A stretch of DNA of 34,092 nt from the NCBI GenBank assembly GCA_009783415.1, contig WRHF01000005.1:1-34092 (forward strand), written 5' to 3'. The notes under the pieces were generated by a model. That model was not told the DNA's origin. It was given only the letters and a program-made list of their open reading frames with translations, and ran no database searches. This DNA comes from Clostridiales bacterium. GTDB lineage: Bacteria > Bacillota > Dehalobacteriia > UBA4068. How positions within the stretch are numbered: position 1 is the stretch's first letter; each line of letters starts with the position of its first letter. The translations under genes and the position numbers were made by a program. Shown in pieces: positions 1 through 8,228 of this stretch.

Positions 1-121
1 AGGATTCAGTATTCAGAAATCAGAATGCAGGTAACTTTTCGCTCCACGAAAAGTATTGAACAAAATTCTTGTTTTTTTTACGAAACGAGTTCGTAAGCTA
101 CTAATTATGAATTGTGAATTG
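1..121. repeat. Composite intergenic repeat: heptamer arrays flanking two hairpins
   Basis: Positions 2-31 are degenerate 7-bp units (GATTCAG, TATTCAG, AAATCAG, AATGCAG). A hairpin follows at 34-54 (ACTTTTCG, loop CTCCA, CGAAAAGT), then a T-rich spacer, then a second hairpin at 78-96 (TTACGAA, loop ACGAG, TTCGTAA). A second array of another class (TAATTATGAATTGTGAATTG) closes it at about 101-121 and overlaps the end of the neighbouring gene. The same plan recurs at 5380-5509 and 20735-20911. Neither hairpin is followed by a clean U-run in the direction of the upstream gene, so this is not a simple terminator. Confidence 0.75.
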
Positions 122-2408
122 ACTTAACCCCTGCTAATAAGGATTCCGGAGTGACCGGCATACTTGTTACCCGGTAGCCTGTAGCGTCCCTGATAGCATT
201 GAGAATAGCCGGGGCTATAGAATTGTCGGAGGGTTCGCCTACGCCCTTGGCCCCATATGGCCCCAAACCGCCGCCGGATTCCAGAATAACGGTTTCCAGA
301 TCGGGCACATCCAGGGCTGTAGGGATCAAATAGGTGGCAAAACTGTTGGCCCGGGTAATACCCTTCTCCCAGCCCAGGTTCTCGTTAACATAACCCACAT
401 TATAGACTGCGCCGCCTTCTACTTGGCCTTCACAGCTGTTGCGGTTGATTACCCTGCCTGCGTCTATCCCGGCAATCAGTTTGAGGATTTTATATTGACC
501 GGTTTCCTCATCCACCGCCACCTCTACGGCATGGGCGGTAAAAGTCAGATCCGGATGGATCCGCCCTTTGATATTGGTTAAATCAGGTACTTCGGTAAAA
601 GGAGCATTGAACTGGCCTTCGCAAAAAAGAGGCTCTCCGTCATTGGAGGCTTGGGCCACGACCTGAACAAAAGCAAGGCCCCGTTCCGGCTCTTTTGTGA
701 GAAAAATCCGCTCCCCGGCAAAAGTCAGCTCAGCCGCCAGGCAATTTAAAGCAGCGGCAGCTTTCTTGGCCAGAACTTCTTTAACCTGGCCTACAGCCAC
801 CAGGCAGGCATTGCCGGACATATAAAGCTGACGGGTAGCCGTAGTAGTACCGGCCAGAGGAGTCAAATGAGTATCCATGACAAAAGAATGGACTTTATTG
901 ATAGGCAGTCCCAGCTCCTCGGCGGCTATTTGGCATAGCACCGAGCTTTGACCGCCCCCCAGATCGGGCACCCCGGCCCGCACAGTCACACTGCCGTCCA
1001 GCTCGACCCGGATCCCGACCCGGGAGGAATCATGAAGGAAACAAAGCCGGCCATAAGGCATCATCCCGCAGGCCAAGCCCCGGCCGATTTTCCAGCCCTC
1101 CTGAGTATATTCCTGCTTGGGCCCGCTATTTACCAATTTTTCCCAGGTTTTATCCAGCAATTCCTCCAAAACTACCGAGCCTTCGGGAATATAGCCGGTG
1201 GAGATTTCATCGCCCTGGCGCAGGCAATTGATTTTGCGGATCTCATAGGGAGAAATCCCCAGTTTGGCCGCGACCTCATCCATTTGGCTTTCATAAGCGA
1301 TATTGACCTGGCAGGAGCCAAAGCCCCGGTTGGCGCTGGCAAAAGTATTGTTGGTAAAAGCGGAAACGCTGTTCACCTCCAAATTATCTATCCGATAGCA
1401 GCCCGGAGCATAAATAGTGGAGTACATCTGCACCCAGGGGGTCAAATAGGTATAACCGCCTCCGTCCATGACAATTTCCACCTGCTGGGCGATGATTGTG
1501 CCATCTTTGGCAGCCCCGGTTTTATAGCGTAAGATTTCCGGGTGGCGCTTGGCATGACACTCCAGGCTTTCTTCCCGGCTCCAGATCATTTTTACCGGGC
1601 GGCGGGTATGCCAAGCCAACAGGGCTAAAAAGGACTCCACGGTAATATCCTCTTTGCCGCCAAAACCGCCTCCCATGGGTACCCCCATATTGCGCACTTT
1701 ATTATGGGGCAGATCCATGATTTTGGCTACGGTACGGTAATGCTCCAAAACCTGAGTGCCTACCCGCAAGGTAATGACCTCATTCTCATCCACCCAGGCC
1801 ACGCCGCCTTCGGTTTCGATATAAGCATGATCCACCGCCGGGGTCCGGTATTCATTTTCTACGATAACATGGGCTTTGGCAAAAGCAGCTTCCACATCGC
1901 CTTTTTCCACCTTGGTCCGCATGATTTGATTGCTTTTATCCTCACCGGAAACCAGGTAGGCCCCGGGAAGCAAGGCTTCTTCCGGGCAAAAAACCCCCGG
2001 CTCGATTCTATAATCCACCTCGATCAAACGGCAAGCCTCTTCGCATATTTCCTCAGTATCGGCAGCCACCAAAGCTACAGCCTCGCCCTTATAGCGCACC
2101 TTACCGTCAGCCAGCACTTTATAAAGCCCTTCAAAACCGCCGCCCACATCCCGCATCTGACCGAATTTAGAAACATCGGTATTACGGGGCACATCGGCAG
2201 AAGTAAGCACCGCATGGACCCCGGGCAGGGTTTTGGCTTTTTGAGTATTGATATTTTTGATAACAGCGGCAGGATAAGCGCTGCGCAAAACCTTGCCGTA
2301 AATCATCCCCGGCAAGGCAAAATCATCAGAATAAGCTTGCTCGCCCTTGGCTTTAGCCCAAGCATCATGACGGGCAGCCCCCGTACCTATTAATTTGAAA
2401 TCAGACAT
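105..2408 (-). CDS. Molybdenum hydroxylase, large molybdopterin-binding subunit (xanthine dehydrogenase family), copy 2
   Basis: This 767-residue protein is the Mo-cofactor subunit of a xanthine dehydrogenase-type hydroxylase, the size expected for a separate subunit. Visible family marks are the N-terminal RHDAWAKAKGEQAYSDD segment, the pterin-binding MGGGFGGKED, NRGFGSCQ (the AFRGFG site), a GVPDLGGGQ loop, and near the C-terminus GPYGAKGVGEPSDN with the catalytic Glu. A longer frame opens at 2453, but its extra 15 codons are just translated heptamer repeat; ATG at 2408 follows AAAAGGGG and is preferred. It is the last gene of the FAD-FeS-Mo set (3928 to 105). Its final residues SIHNS and the TAA stop are encoded by a heptamer array. 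Substrate cannot be read from sequence; purines or another N-heterocycle are plausible given the carbamate kinase nearby. Confidence 0.93.
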   Translation of the reverse strand: MSDFKLIGTGAARHDAWAKAKGEQAYSDDFALPGMIYGKVLRSAYPAAVIKNINTQKAKTLPGVHAVLTSADVPRNTDVSKFGQMRDVGGGFEGLYKVLADGKVRYKGEAVALVAADTEEICEEACRLIEVDYRIEPGVFCPEEALLPGAYLVSGEDKSNQIMRTKVEKGDVEAAFAKAHVIVENEYRTPAVDHAYIETEGGVAWVDENEVITLRVGTQVLEHYRTVAKIMDLPHNKVRNMGVPMGGGFGGKEDITVESFLALLAWHTRRPVKMIWSREESLECHAKRHPEILRYKTGAAKDGTIIAQQVEIVMDGGGYTYLTPWVQMYSTIYAPGCYRIDNLEVNSVSAFTNNTFASANRGFGSCQVNIAYESQMDEVAAKLGISPYEIRKINCLRQGDEISTGYIPEGSVVLEELLDKTWEKLVNSGPKQEYTQEGWKIGRGLACGMMPYGRLCFLHDSSRVGIRVELDGSVTVRAGVPDLGGGQSSVLCQIAAEELGLPINKVHSFVMDTHLTPLAGTTTATRQLYMSGNACLVAVGQVKEVLAKKAAAALNCLAAELTFAGERIFLTKEPERGLAFVQVVAQASNDGEPLFCEGQFNAPFTEVPDLTNIKGRIHPDLTFTAHAVEVAVDEETGQYKILKLIAGIDAGRVINRNSCEGQVEGGAVYNVGYVNENLGWEKGITRANSFATYLIPTALDVPDLETVILESGGGLGPYGAKGVGEPSDNSIAPAILNAIRDATGYRVTSMPVTPESLLAGVKSIHNS

Positions 2409-2421
2409 AATGCACCCCTTT

Positions 2422-2578
2422 TCAATTGACAATTGACGATTGACAATGGACAATTGTTGTAAAAACAGTCCATGTTTTCTTGATTATATTAAAAGACCTT
2501 TATTTCAATAATCAAAAAATCTTTGATTTTTTTCCATAATTGTCAATTGTCAATTGTCAATTGTCAATTGTCAATTAT
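2422..2578. repeat. Pair of inverted heptamer arrays between hydroxylase genes
   Basis: Positions 2422-2457 carry CAATTGA-type 7-bp units and 2537-2578 carry the complementary TCAATTG units, so the two arrays face each other across about 80 bp of AT-rich sequence and could pair into a large stem. The left array ends directly at the ribosome binding site of the Mo subunit gene; the right one lies just after the stop of the FeS subunit gene. No hairpin of the TTTCGC type is obvious in the centre. Confidence 0.8.
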
Positions 2579-2588
2579 GGTAAGCTCT

Positions 2589-3074
2589 CTATATTCCGCC
2601 AGTTCCCATCTCAAGCGCAACCCCATAAACCGCATCAACTATCTTAACATACCCCGTGCAGCGGCAGAGGTTGCCGGAGATGGCTTCTTTGATTTGAGAG
2701 CGGTCGGCTTTGCCTCCCTGCTCCAGGTAGTGTTTGGCGGCTATTATCATGCCGCAGGTGCAAAAGCCGCATTGGATGGCTCCGCTTTCTACGAAGGCCG
2801 CCTGTAATTTTTTGGTCAGTTCATCCGTGCGTCCTAGGCCCCGGTTGGTCCAGATTTCCCGGCCGTTGCAGGCTGCTGCCAGGGTGATGCAGGATTTTAC
2901 TGCTCTCCCGTCTAAAAGTACGGCGCAACTGCCGCAATCACCTTCTTCGCAGCCGCATTTTACATCCCAATAATTATGCTCCCGCAAAAAGCGGAGCAGG
3001 CTTTTTTCTGCTGTGGTCGGTAAAACGGCTTCCTGCCCGTTGATCCGTAAATTTATCTCAAAAGTGCCGCTCAT
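2589..3074 (-). CDS. (2Fe-2S)-binding subunit of molybdenum hydroxylase, copy 2
   Basis: This 161-residue protein is the electron-transfer subunit with two [2Fe-2S] clusters, the usual size for XdhC/CoxS-type small subunits. The plant-ferredoxin-like cluster uses Cys42, Cys47, Cys50 and Cys62 (CEEGDCGSC region). The second cluster uses Cys102, Cys105, Cys137 and Cys139 (QCGFC and CRCTGY). An unusual Cys107 replaces the Pro of the common CTPGM motif (here CTCGM). The ATG overlaps the stop of the upstream FAD subunit in an ATGA junction (4-bp overlap), and GGGAGG sits 7 nt before it, so the two are translationally coupled. It passes electrons from the Mo subunit (105-2408) to the FAD subunit (3071-3928). 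Confidence 0.94.
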   Translation of the reverse strand: MSGTFEINLRINGQEAVLPTTAEKSLLRFLREHNYWDVKCGCEEGDCGSCAVLLDGRAVKSCITLAAACNGREIWTNRGLGRTDELTKKLQAAFVESGAIQCGFCTCGMIIAAKHYLEQGGKADRSQIKEAISGNLCRCTGYVKIVDAVYGVALEMGTGGI

Positions 3075-3928
3075 TGCCCTACCTCCCTTCCTGCCGAAAG
3101 AATTGCCCGTTTGGCTAAAACCCCAGCCATTTCCCGGCGATACCCGGCGCCGGCCCGCAAATCATCAATGGGGTTGATATCAAGTTGTACTGCTTCTTGC
3201 AGTTGTTTTATGACTTCCGGATCAGCGAATTCAGTTCCCGTAACGGCTTTTTCTCCATTATAGGCCCGCAAGGGAGTCGGCCCTACCGAACCAAAGGCCA
3301 GGTGAAACTCCCGGACAATGCCCTCTTTATCAAGGCTAAGAGCAGCAGCGGCAGTAACTATGGAAATAGCCATGGCCTGACGTAAACCTAATTTGAGAAA
3401 ACTACTGAAAGAATTTGGCATAAATTCCACAGCCAGTACCATTTCTCCGGGGACCAGAGCTGTCTTCCCCACCCCCAGGAAAAATTCCTGCAATGGTAAA
3501 CGCCGCTCCCCAAACCGACTTGCCAAGAGCAATTCCGCATCCAGAGCCAGCAAAGGCGGGGCGGTATCGGCGGCAGGAGAGGCATTGGCCAGGTTACCGC
3601 CTATAGTAGCGCTGTTCCTGGTGAGCGGATCGGCAAAATTACAAGCCGCCTGATAAAGAGCCGGCGCTTTTTCCGCCAGCAAATCAGAGGCAGCCAGTTT
3701 ACTGATAGCGGTAAGAGCACCGATTTGGATCCGCCCGTTTTCCTGCAGGGTAATGCGGTCAAATTCCGTCAGACCCTGAATATTGACCAAGGTACGATCA
3801 TTGATTTTTCCGGCCCGGATATCCACCAGGGCATTAGTTCCCCCTGCCACCAAATAGGCATCCGGCTTAGCCAAAGCCTCCAAAGCAGAAGGCAAATCCG
3901 GGGCATTGATATAGTTAAAATTCTTCAT
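3071..3928 (-). CDS. FAD-binding subunit of molybdenum hydroxylase, copy 2
   Basis: This 285-residue protein is the FAD_binding_5/CO dehydrogenase flavoprotein C-terminal type subunit, of standard length. FAD-contact motifs are YLVAGGTNALVDIRAGK near residue 26 and TIGGNLANASPAADTAPP near residue 107. It opens the second hydroxylase set. GAGGAAGG lies about 9 nt before the ATG. The gap to the upstream FeS gene is only 70 bp but contains a very strong hairpin (3958-3991), so the level of this second set may differ from the first. It is paralogous in family, not a copy in sequence, to the flavoprotein at 4475-5359. Confidence 0.93.
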   Translation of the reverse strand: MKNFNYINAPDLPSALEALAKPDAYLVAGGTNALVDIRAGKINDRTLVNIQGLTEFDRITLQENGRIQIGALTAISKLAASDLLAEKAPALYQAACNFADPLTRNSATIGGNLANASPAADTAPPLLALDAELLLASRFGERRLPLQEFFLGVGKTALVPGEMVLAVEFMPNSFSSFLKLGLRQAMAISIVTAAAALSLDKEGIVREFHLAFGSVGPTPLRAYNGEKAVTGTEFADPEVIKQLQEAVQLDINPIDDLRAGAGYRREMAGVLAKRAILSAGREVGQ

Positions 3929-3957
3929 GAGCAGATACCTTCCTCGCTTAATTCTTC

Positions 3958-3991
3958 CCTTGGCCCCCTTCTTTTTTAAGGGGGGCCAAGG
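3958..3991 (-). promoter_or_regulatory. Strong intercistronic GC hairpin between the two hydroxylase sets
   Basis: CCTTGGCCCCCTT pairs with AAGGGGGGCCAAGG across a short CTTTTTT loop, giving a 13-bp stem with one bulged base. In the transcript it falls between the stop of the first FeS gene (3999) and the start of the second FAD gene (3928). No U-run follows on the minus strand, so mRNA stabilisation, processing or partial attenuation is likelier than full termination. Confidence 0.6.
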
Positions 3992-3998
3992 TTGTTAT

Positions 3999-4475
3999 TC
4001 AACCCTGTCTTTGTTTTTCCGCTGCTGCTTGCACTGCCTTGACGATTGCTATATATCCTGTACAGCGGCAATGGTTGCCCCGCAAATAATCCTTGATGTA
4101 TTCCTCATCCGGATCGGGGTTCTCGTTTAAGAGGGCGGTGGCTGTCATTACCATGCCTGGGGTGCAAAAACCGCATTGAATGGCGCCCTCGTCGATAAAA
4201 GCCTGCTGCAGCGGGGTAAGCTCCTCGCCTTTGGCCAGACCCTCTATGGTCGTGATTTCCCAACCGTCCGCCGCTACTGCCGGGATCAGGCAGGAAAGAT
4301 AGGAACGGCCCCCGGCCAAAATGGTGCAGGCCCCGCATTCACCGATGCCGCAGCCGTATTTGGAGCCGGTCAAAAAGAGTTTATCCCGCAGGATATTGAG
4401 CAAAATTTCATTGGGAGCAACTTCTAAATGATAAATTTTCCCGTTTACAGTCAGTTTTATTTCCTGCTTAGCCAT
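3999..4475 (-). CDS. (2Fe-2S)-binding subunit of molybdenum hydroxylase, copy 1
   Basis: This 158-residue protein has the canonical two-cluster layout: Cys42, Cys47, Cys50 and Cys62 for the ferredoxin-like cluster (YGCGIGECGACTIL) and Cys101, Cys104, Cys136 and Cys138 for the second (QCGFCTPGM and HCRCTGY). It has the textbook CTPGM that the second copy lacks. The ATG overlaps the TAA of the upstream FAD gene by one base (TAATG), with GGGAGGTG about 7 nt before it, so it is translationally coupled. It forms the electron relay of the first hydroxylase together with 4475-5359 and 5495-7846. Confidence 0.95.
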   Translation of the reverse strand: MAKQEIKLTVNGKIYHLEVAPNEILLNILRDKLFLTGSKYGCGIGECGACTILAGGRSYLSCLIPAVAADGWEITTIEGLAKGEELTPLQQAFIDEGAIQCGFCTPGMVMTATALLNENPDPDEEYIKDYLRGNHCRCTGYIAIVKAVQAAAEKQRQG

Positions 4476-5359
4476 TACAGCTCACCTCCCGCTCTTTGCC
4501 AAGCCGCGGCCAGGACTTCTTCCACCAGCAGACCGGCAATAGCTGTGCGGTATCCGGCAGTAGTACGGTTATCATCAATCGGTTTTATAGTTTCCGCTGC
4601 CTTTCGTCCGGCTTCCCGGCGCAGATCCGGGCTCATTTCCTGCCCAATGAGGCCGGCGCTCAATTCTCCAAGGAAAAGGGGAACAGCGGCGATAGATCCC
4701 ATAGCTATCCGGCAATGAGTGATAATATTACCCTCCCGGGCCAGAACAGCCGTAGCGCTGATTTTGGCAATATCCGCCTTGACCCGGGTTTTCTTTCTAA
4801 AGGCGCCTCCGCAATTGGCAAGGGGTTGCGGTAAAAATATCTCTGTTAAGATTTCCTGAGGCGTCATCACATTAGTTTGAGGTCCGGTGAAAAAATCCTC
4901 CGCCTTGATGATACGATGATTGGTAATATTTTCCAATTTTAACTGAGCCCCATAGCATATCGCAGGCCCGGCCGTATCGGCAACCGGAGAAGCATTACAA
5001 AGATTCCCGGCCATAGTAGCCATATTTCGGACAGATACAGCAGCCATAGCCCGCAAAGCCTCGGCCAGAGCGGGATAATGCTTTTGCAGATCCGGGTCCT
5101 TTTCCAGTTGAGAAAGAGTAGCCAAGGGACCGATAAAAAGACCGCGCTGGCAATATTTAGGCAGCTTAAGCTCTTCGATCCGCTTGATATCCATCAGATA
5201 TTCCAAAGGAATATCAACGCCGGTTTTCAACTTAACAATCAAATCCGTACCCCCAGCCAAAATCTTAACCCGGGGCTTATCCGCCAAAACGGTCAAAGCC
5301 TCGGCTAGGGTCGTCGGGGCCAGATAATTATAGTTAACCGGGATGATCCGAGTATTCAT
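4475..5359 (-). CDS. FAD-binding subunit of molybdenum hydroxylase, copy 1
   Basis: This 294-residue flavoprotein subunit shows the family motifs ILAGGTDLIVKLKTG near residue 35 and TMAGNLCNASPVADTAGPA near residue 112, with the C-terminal CO dehydrogenase flavoprotein fold after it. A frame opening at 5410 would add 17 residues that are only heptamer repeat. ATG at 5359 is preceded by AAAGGAGG at ideal spacing and is chosen instead. It lies between the Mo subunit gene (5495-7846) and the coupled FeS gene. The heptamer/hairpin element 5380-5509 separates it from the Mo gene and forms most of its leader. Confidence 0.94.
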   Translation of the reverse strand: MNTRIIPVNYNYLAPTTLAEALTVLADKPRVKILAGGTDLIVKLKTGVDIPLEYLMDIKRIEELKLPKYCQRGLFIGPLATLSQLEKDPDLQKHYPALAEALRAMAAVSVRNMATMAGNLCNASPVADTAGPAICYGAQLKLENITNHRIIKAEDFFTGPQTNVMTPQEILTEIFLPQPLANCGGAFRKKTRVKADIAKISATAVLAREGNIITHCRIAMGSIAAVPLFLGELSAGLIGQEMSPDLRREAGRKAAETIKPIDDNRTTAGYRTAIAGLLVEEVLAAAWQRAGGEL

Positions 5360-5379
5360 ATGTGCCTCCTTTCGATCTG

Positions 5380-5509
5380 GAATTGACAATTGATAATTGA
5401 CAATTGACAATTATTGAAATTTCGCTCCGCGAAATGTTTTATTAAATAAAAACTTTCGCGAAGCGAAAGCTCCATAATTGTCAATTGTCAATTGTCAATT
5501 GTCAATTGC
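5380..5509. repeat. Mirror-image composite repeat: inverted heptamer arrays around two TTTCGC hairpins
   Basis: A left array of CAATTGA units (5380-5414) and a right array of TCAATTG units (5473-5509) are inverted relative to each other. Between them lie two 7-bp, 3-nt-loop hairpins: ATTTCGC-TCC-GCGAAAT (5419-5435) and CTTTCGC-GAA-GCGAAAG (5453-5469), separated by an AT-rich spacer. The right array overlaps the end of the Mo subunit gene and supplies its stop codon; the left array runs to within about 12 bp of the ribosome binding site of the FAD gene. Confidence 0.85.
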
Positions 5510-7846
5510 CCTAAGGGCTGCAAGCACTACCTCCGGAGTAATAGGTAACTTAGCAAACCGGATCCCTATCGCATTATAAACAGCGTTGGCCAGGGCTGCC
5601 TGGACGCTGGCTAGGGCTGCTTCGCCTATGCCTTTGGCGCCGAAAGGACCGGAGGGTTCATAGGTGTCGGTCCAGTGTACCAGGACATTTTCCGCGGCCG
5701 GCATTTCCGCTGCCGTGGGGGTTTTATAATCCACCAGCAGGCCCTTATTGGTCAGTTCGCCGGTCTTTTGATCTACATCCAGGCTTTCATAAACCGTATA
5801 GCCCAGGCCCCGGTTAAAAGAGCCTATTAGCTGGCCGTCGATTAGAACCGGATTGATCACTGTGCCGCAATCGCCGTAAAGCAGGGCTTTTGGTACCGTT
5901 ATTTCCCCTGTCAGGGTATCCACTTCCACCTCTAAAAAGTGAGTGGTGAAACAGGGGGGGCAATTGCGCTGGCGATAACTGTCCGTATAGGCTATAGTCC
6001 CCCAGCTATTGATCTGGGCGATTTTGGCTACTTCGCCGATAGTTATGCTCTTTTGATGGTAATTTTTGGCAAATATTACCCCTTGGCCCAATTCCTCATC
6101 ACAGATTATTTCCAAAGCCGCAGGATGTTCAAAAAGGATCCTGCCGGCATATTCCAAAAGTTTTTCCTTGACTTTATTAGTCACATACAGCACCGCCGCT
6201 CCGCCGCAATAGACGCCGCGGGTGGCATGAGTGCAGACATCATAGCCGGTGTTGCGGGTGTCGGTGGGAGAAAGGCCGATCATCCTCATTGGCACCTGCA
6301 GGGTTTGGGAAACGATTTTAGCCATGGCATCCCAGGTCCCGCCCCCGTGATCCATCAAAGCACTGATCAGATCCACCGAGCCGTCCTCATTTATTTTTAC
6401 CATACAGCTGGAATAATCGATAACCTCGCCTTCCTTGGGCCCGCCGGTACCGGAAGTATGGAAACCCCGGGCTACTCCGATCCCTTTGCGATAGCGGCCG
6501 CTTTTTTCCGTATGAGGCCGGCGCTCTTTCCAGGCAAATATCTCCCCGCCTTTGGTCAGGGATTCCGGTACTCCGCAGCTTTTGATGATCGAGCGGATGG
6601 TCGGTCCCTGGCCCCAGAATTCATCGCCTACGCCCCGGTGATTTTTGAGGCGGAATTCCACAGAATCCCAGCCCATTTCCTCACAGATGATATCCACCAT
6701 GCTTTCGATGGCAAAATTGATTTGCGGATTGCCATAACCCTGCATGGCGCAGCAAGGCACCTTGTTGGTATAAACCGCCGTGCCCAAAAAACGCAAGGGG
6801 CCATAGCGATACAAAGAGGCAAACCAACCTGCCACACAACCCATATAGGGTAAAGGCTGCACCTGGTGGGCGCCAAAATCCACCAGACATTTGACCTGGG
6901 CGGCAGTAAAACGGCCCTCCCCGGCCACCCCCAGTTTCACTTCAAAAACCGAGGGGTATTTTTGATGGCTGTAAAAATCCTCCTCCCGGGAGGAGATCAG
7001 TTTGACCGGACGGCCCGCTTTCAAGGCCAGGCAGGCGCAAATCGGAGTAACCGTATTGACCTGGATACTGGAGCCAAAAGCTCCGCCCAAAGGCAATTTC
7101 TTGACATTTATTTTGGAAAGAGGCAGACCCAACACCCGGCCCAAGAGCTGACGGTTGGCATGGATGGATTGGGCGGTACACCAAACGGTCAGGCTGCCGT
7201 CAGCCTCCGGAGCGCAAACAGCTCCTTTGGTTTCCAGCTGATCATGATAAACCCGGCCCAGCTCAAATGTATGCTCAAAGATGCGGTCGGCAGCGGCAAA
7301 GCCGGCTTCGACATCCCCTTCTTCAATATTGCGGATAACCCCGATATTATTCTTGACTGCTACCTTTTCCTCGCCCAGCCAAATCTGTTCATAAAGCTGA
7401 GGCGCGCCATCCGCCATTGCTTCCTGAGGAGTAAAAACGGCAGGCAAAACTTTATATTCAACTTTAAGCAGCTGCAGGGCCTGATAAGCCAATTCTTCGC
7501 TGGCAGCAGCCACAGCGGCAATAGGTTCGCCAAAATGGCGGGCTTTAGCAGGCAGCACCGTCCGGTCCCGATAGGTAGCGGCAGGTATGCTGACGCTGCG
7601 TTCATTATAAACTATCGGATTAATATCAGCATAGGTAAGACAAACAGCGCCTAGAGCTTCCGCTTCGGCAGTATCAATGCTGATTATTTCCGCATGGGCA
7701 TGGGGGCTGCGCAAAACCATACCATATAACATGCCCGGCAGCATAATATCGGAAGTATATTGCATTTTCCCCGTAACCTTAGCCGGCCCGTCGATCCTGG
7801 GGGTAGCTTTACCGATTATTTTATAGACCGTTTCTTGCTCAGACAA
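5495..7846 (-). CDS. Molybdenum hydroxylase, large molybdopterin-binding subunit (xanthine dehydrogenase family), copy 1
   Basis: This 783-residue protein opens the first hydroxylase set. It starts with a TTG: an in-frame TGA lies two codons upstream, no ATG in frame occurs until residue 27, and AAAAGGAG sits about 10 nt before it. Family marks are RIDGPAKVTGKMQYTSD, the loop VPCCAMQGYGNPQ (where XDH has AFRGFG) and the C-terminal SGPFGAKGIGEAA with the catalytic Glu. The pterin loop is altered, reading LGGAFGSS where the other copy reads MGGGFGGKED, so the two hydroxylases probably act on different substrates. The last residues AIDN and the TGA stop are encoded by a heptamer array. A purine-type substrate is only an inference. 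Confidence 0.93.
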   Translation of the reverse strand: MSEQETVYKIIGKATPRIDGPAKVTGKMQYTSDIMLPGMLYGMVLRSPHAHAEIISIDTAEAEALGAVCLTYADINPIVYNERSVSIPAATYRDRTVLPAKARHFGEPIAAVAAASEELAYQALQLLKVEYKVLPAVFTPQEAMADGAPQLYEQIWLGEEKVAVKNNIGVIRNIEEGDVEAGFAAADRIFEHTFELGRVYHDQLETKGAVCAPEADGSLTVWCTAQSIHANRQLLGRVLGLPLSKINVKKLPLGGAFGSSIQVNTVTPICACLALKAGRPVKLISSREEDFYSHQKYPSVFEVKLGVAGEGRFTAAQVKCLVDFGAHQVQPLPYMGCVAGWFASLYRYGPLRFLGTAVYTNKVPCCAMQGYGNPQINFAIESMVDIICEEMGWDSVEFRLKNHRGVGDEFWGQGPTIRSIIKSCGVPESLTKGGEIFAWKERRPHTEKSGRYRKGIGVARGFHTSGTGGPKEGEVIDYSSCMVKINEDGSVDLISALMDHGGGTWDAMAKIVSQTLQVPMRMIGLSPTDTRNTGYDVCTHATRGVYCGGAAVLYVTNKVKEKLLEYAGRILFEHPAALEIICDEELGQGVIFAKNYHQKSITIGEVAKIAQINSWGTIAYTDSYRQRNCPPCFTTHFLEVEVDTLTGEITVPKALLYGDCGTVINPVLIDGQLIGSFNRGLGYTVYESLDVDQKTGELTNKGLLVDYKTPTAAEMPAAENVLVHWTDTYEPSGPFGAKGIGEAALASVQAALANAVYNAIGIRFAKLPITPEVVLAALRAIDN

Positions 7847-7865
7847 AAATCATCAACTCCTTTTA

Positions 7866-7896
7866 GCAATTCACAATTCATAATTCATAATTATTA
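7866..7896. repeat. Heptamer array (CAATTCA/TAATTCA class) before the hydroxylase operon
   Basis: Four consecutive 7-bp units read CAATTCA, CAATTCA, TAATTCA, TAATTAT. The array ends only a few bases before the AAAAGGAG ribosome binding site of the Mo subunit gene, so in RNA it forms the leader. I could not find a convincing promoter between this array and the repeat at 7923. Confidence 0.7.
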
Positions 7897-7922
7897 AATG
7901 ATTTGTTTCTTTCTTAACATTT

Positions 7923-8222
7923 AGGAACTAAGCTCTCAAATTCGAACAAAAAAAGTCATTATATTTACGTCATCTCTGAATTGACCTGCAAGGATGTAGA
8001 TTTAAAAGGATGCATGAAATAATTAGACGCGGATTTTAAGGATTTTAACGGATTTTCGCTGTTGCCTCTAGGATATGAGGAACTTAGGTGCTGTTGTATG
8101 AGAAAAAACAAAAAACATCTATTTTTTTATAATGAAAAAAATCCGTGTTAATCCGTTTTTAATCCGTGTAATCAGTGTCTAATTTGTTTTTAAATACTTT
8201 TCCAGTTTATCTGGGGTAGGGA
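7923..8222. repeat. Dispersed ~300-bp intergenic repeat, copy 1
   Basis: This copy is clearly related along its whole length to 15397-15692 in the same orientation. Shared blocks include AGGAACTAAGCTCTCAAATT at the start, TTAAGGATTTTAACGGATTT, CGCTGTTGCCT, GGTGCTGTTGT, AATCCGTTTTTAATCCG, and CCAGTTTATCTGGGGTAG at the end. The inner GGATT-rich and AATCC-rich blocks are imperfect inverted repeats, so the middle can fold into a long stem. The right end stops about 6 bp from the stop codon of the ATPase gene. No reading frame is conserved between the copies. Confidence 0.85.
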
Positions 8223-8228
8223 TTATAT

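Noticed and set aside
948-1532. Plus-strand open frames inside the Mo subunit genes (also 1704-2393, 5939-6853, 6866-7654)
   Set aside because: They are antisense shadows of well-supported genes, with no family match and no suitable start signals.
2523-2807. Open frame beginning with repeated CQLSI-type peptide
   Set aside because: The peptide is the stop-free strand of the heptamer array and the rest is antisense to the FeS subunit gene. The same artefact explains the false N-terminal extensions at 2453 and 5410.
3958-3991. Hairpin as an intrinsic terminator splitting the hydroxylase operon
   Set aside because: The stem is strong, but no U-run follows in the direction of transcription.
7847-7922. 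Purine riboswitch or other leader element before the hydroxylases
   Set aside because: The leader is mostly heptamer array and AT-rich sequence; no conserved aptamer core or terminator switch is visible.
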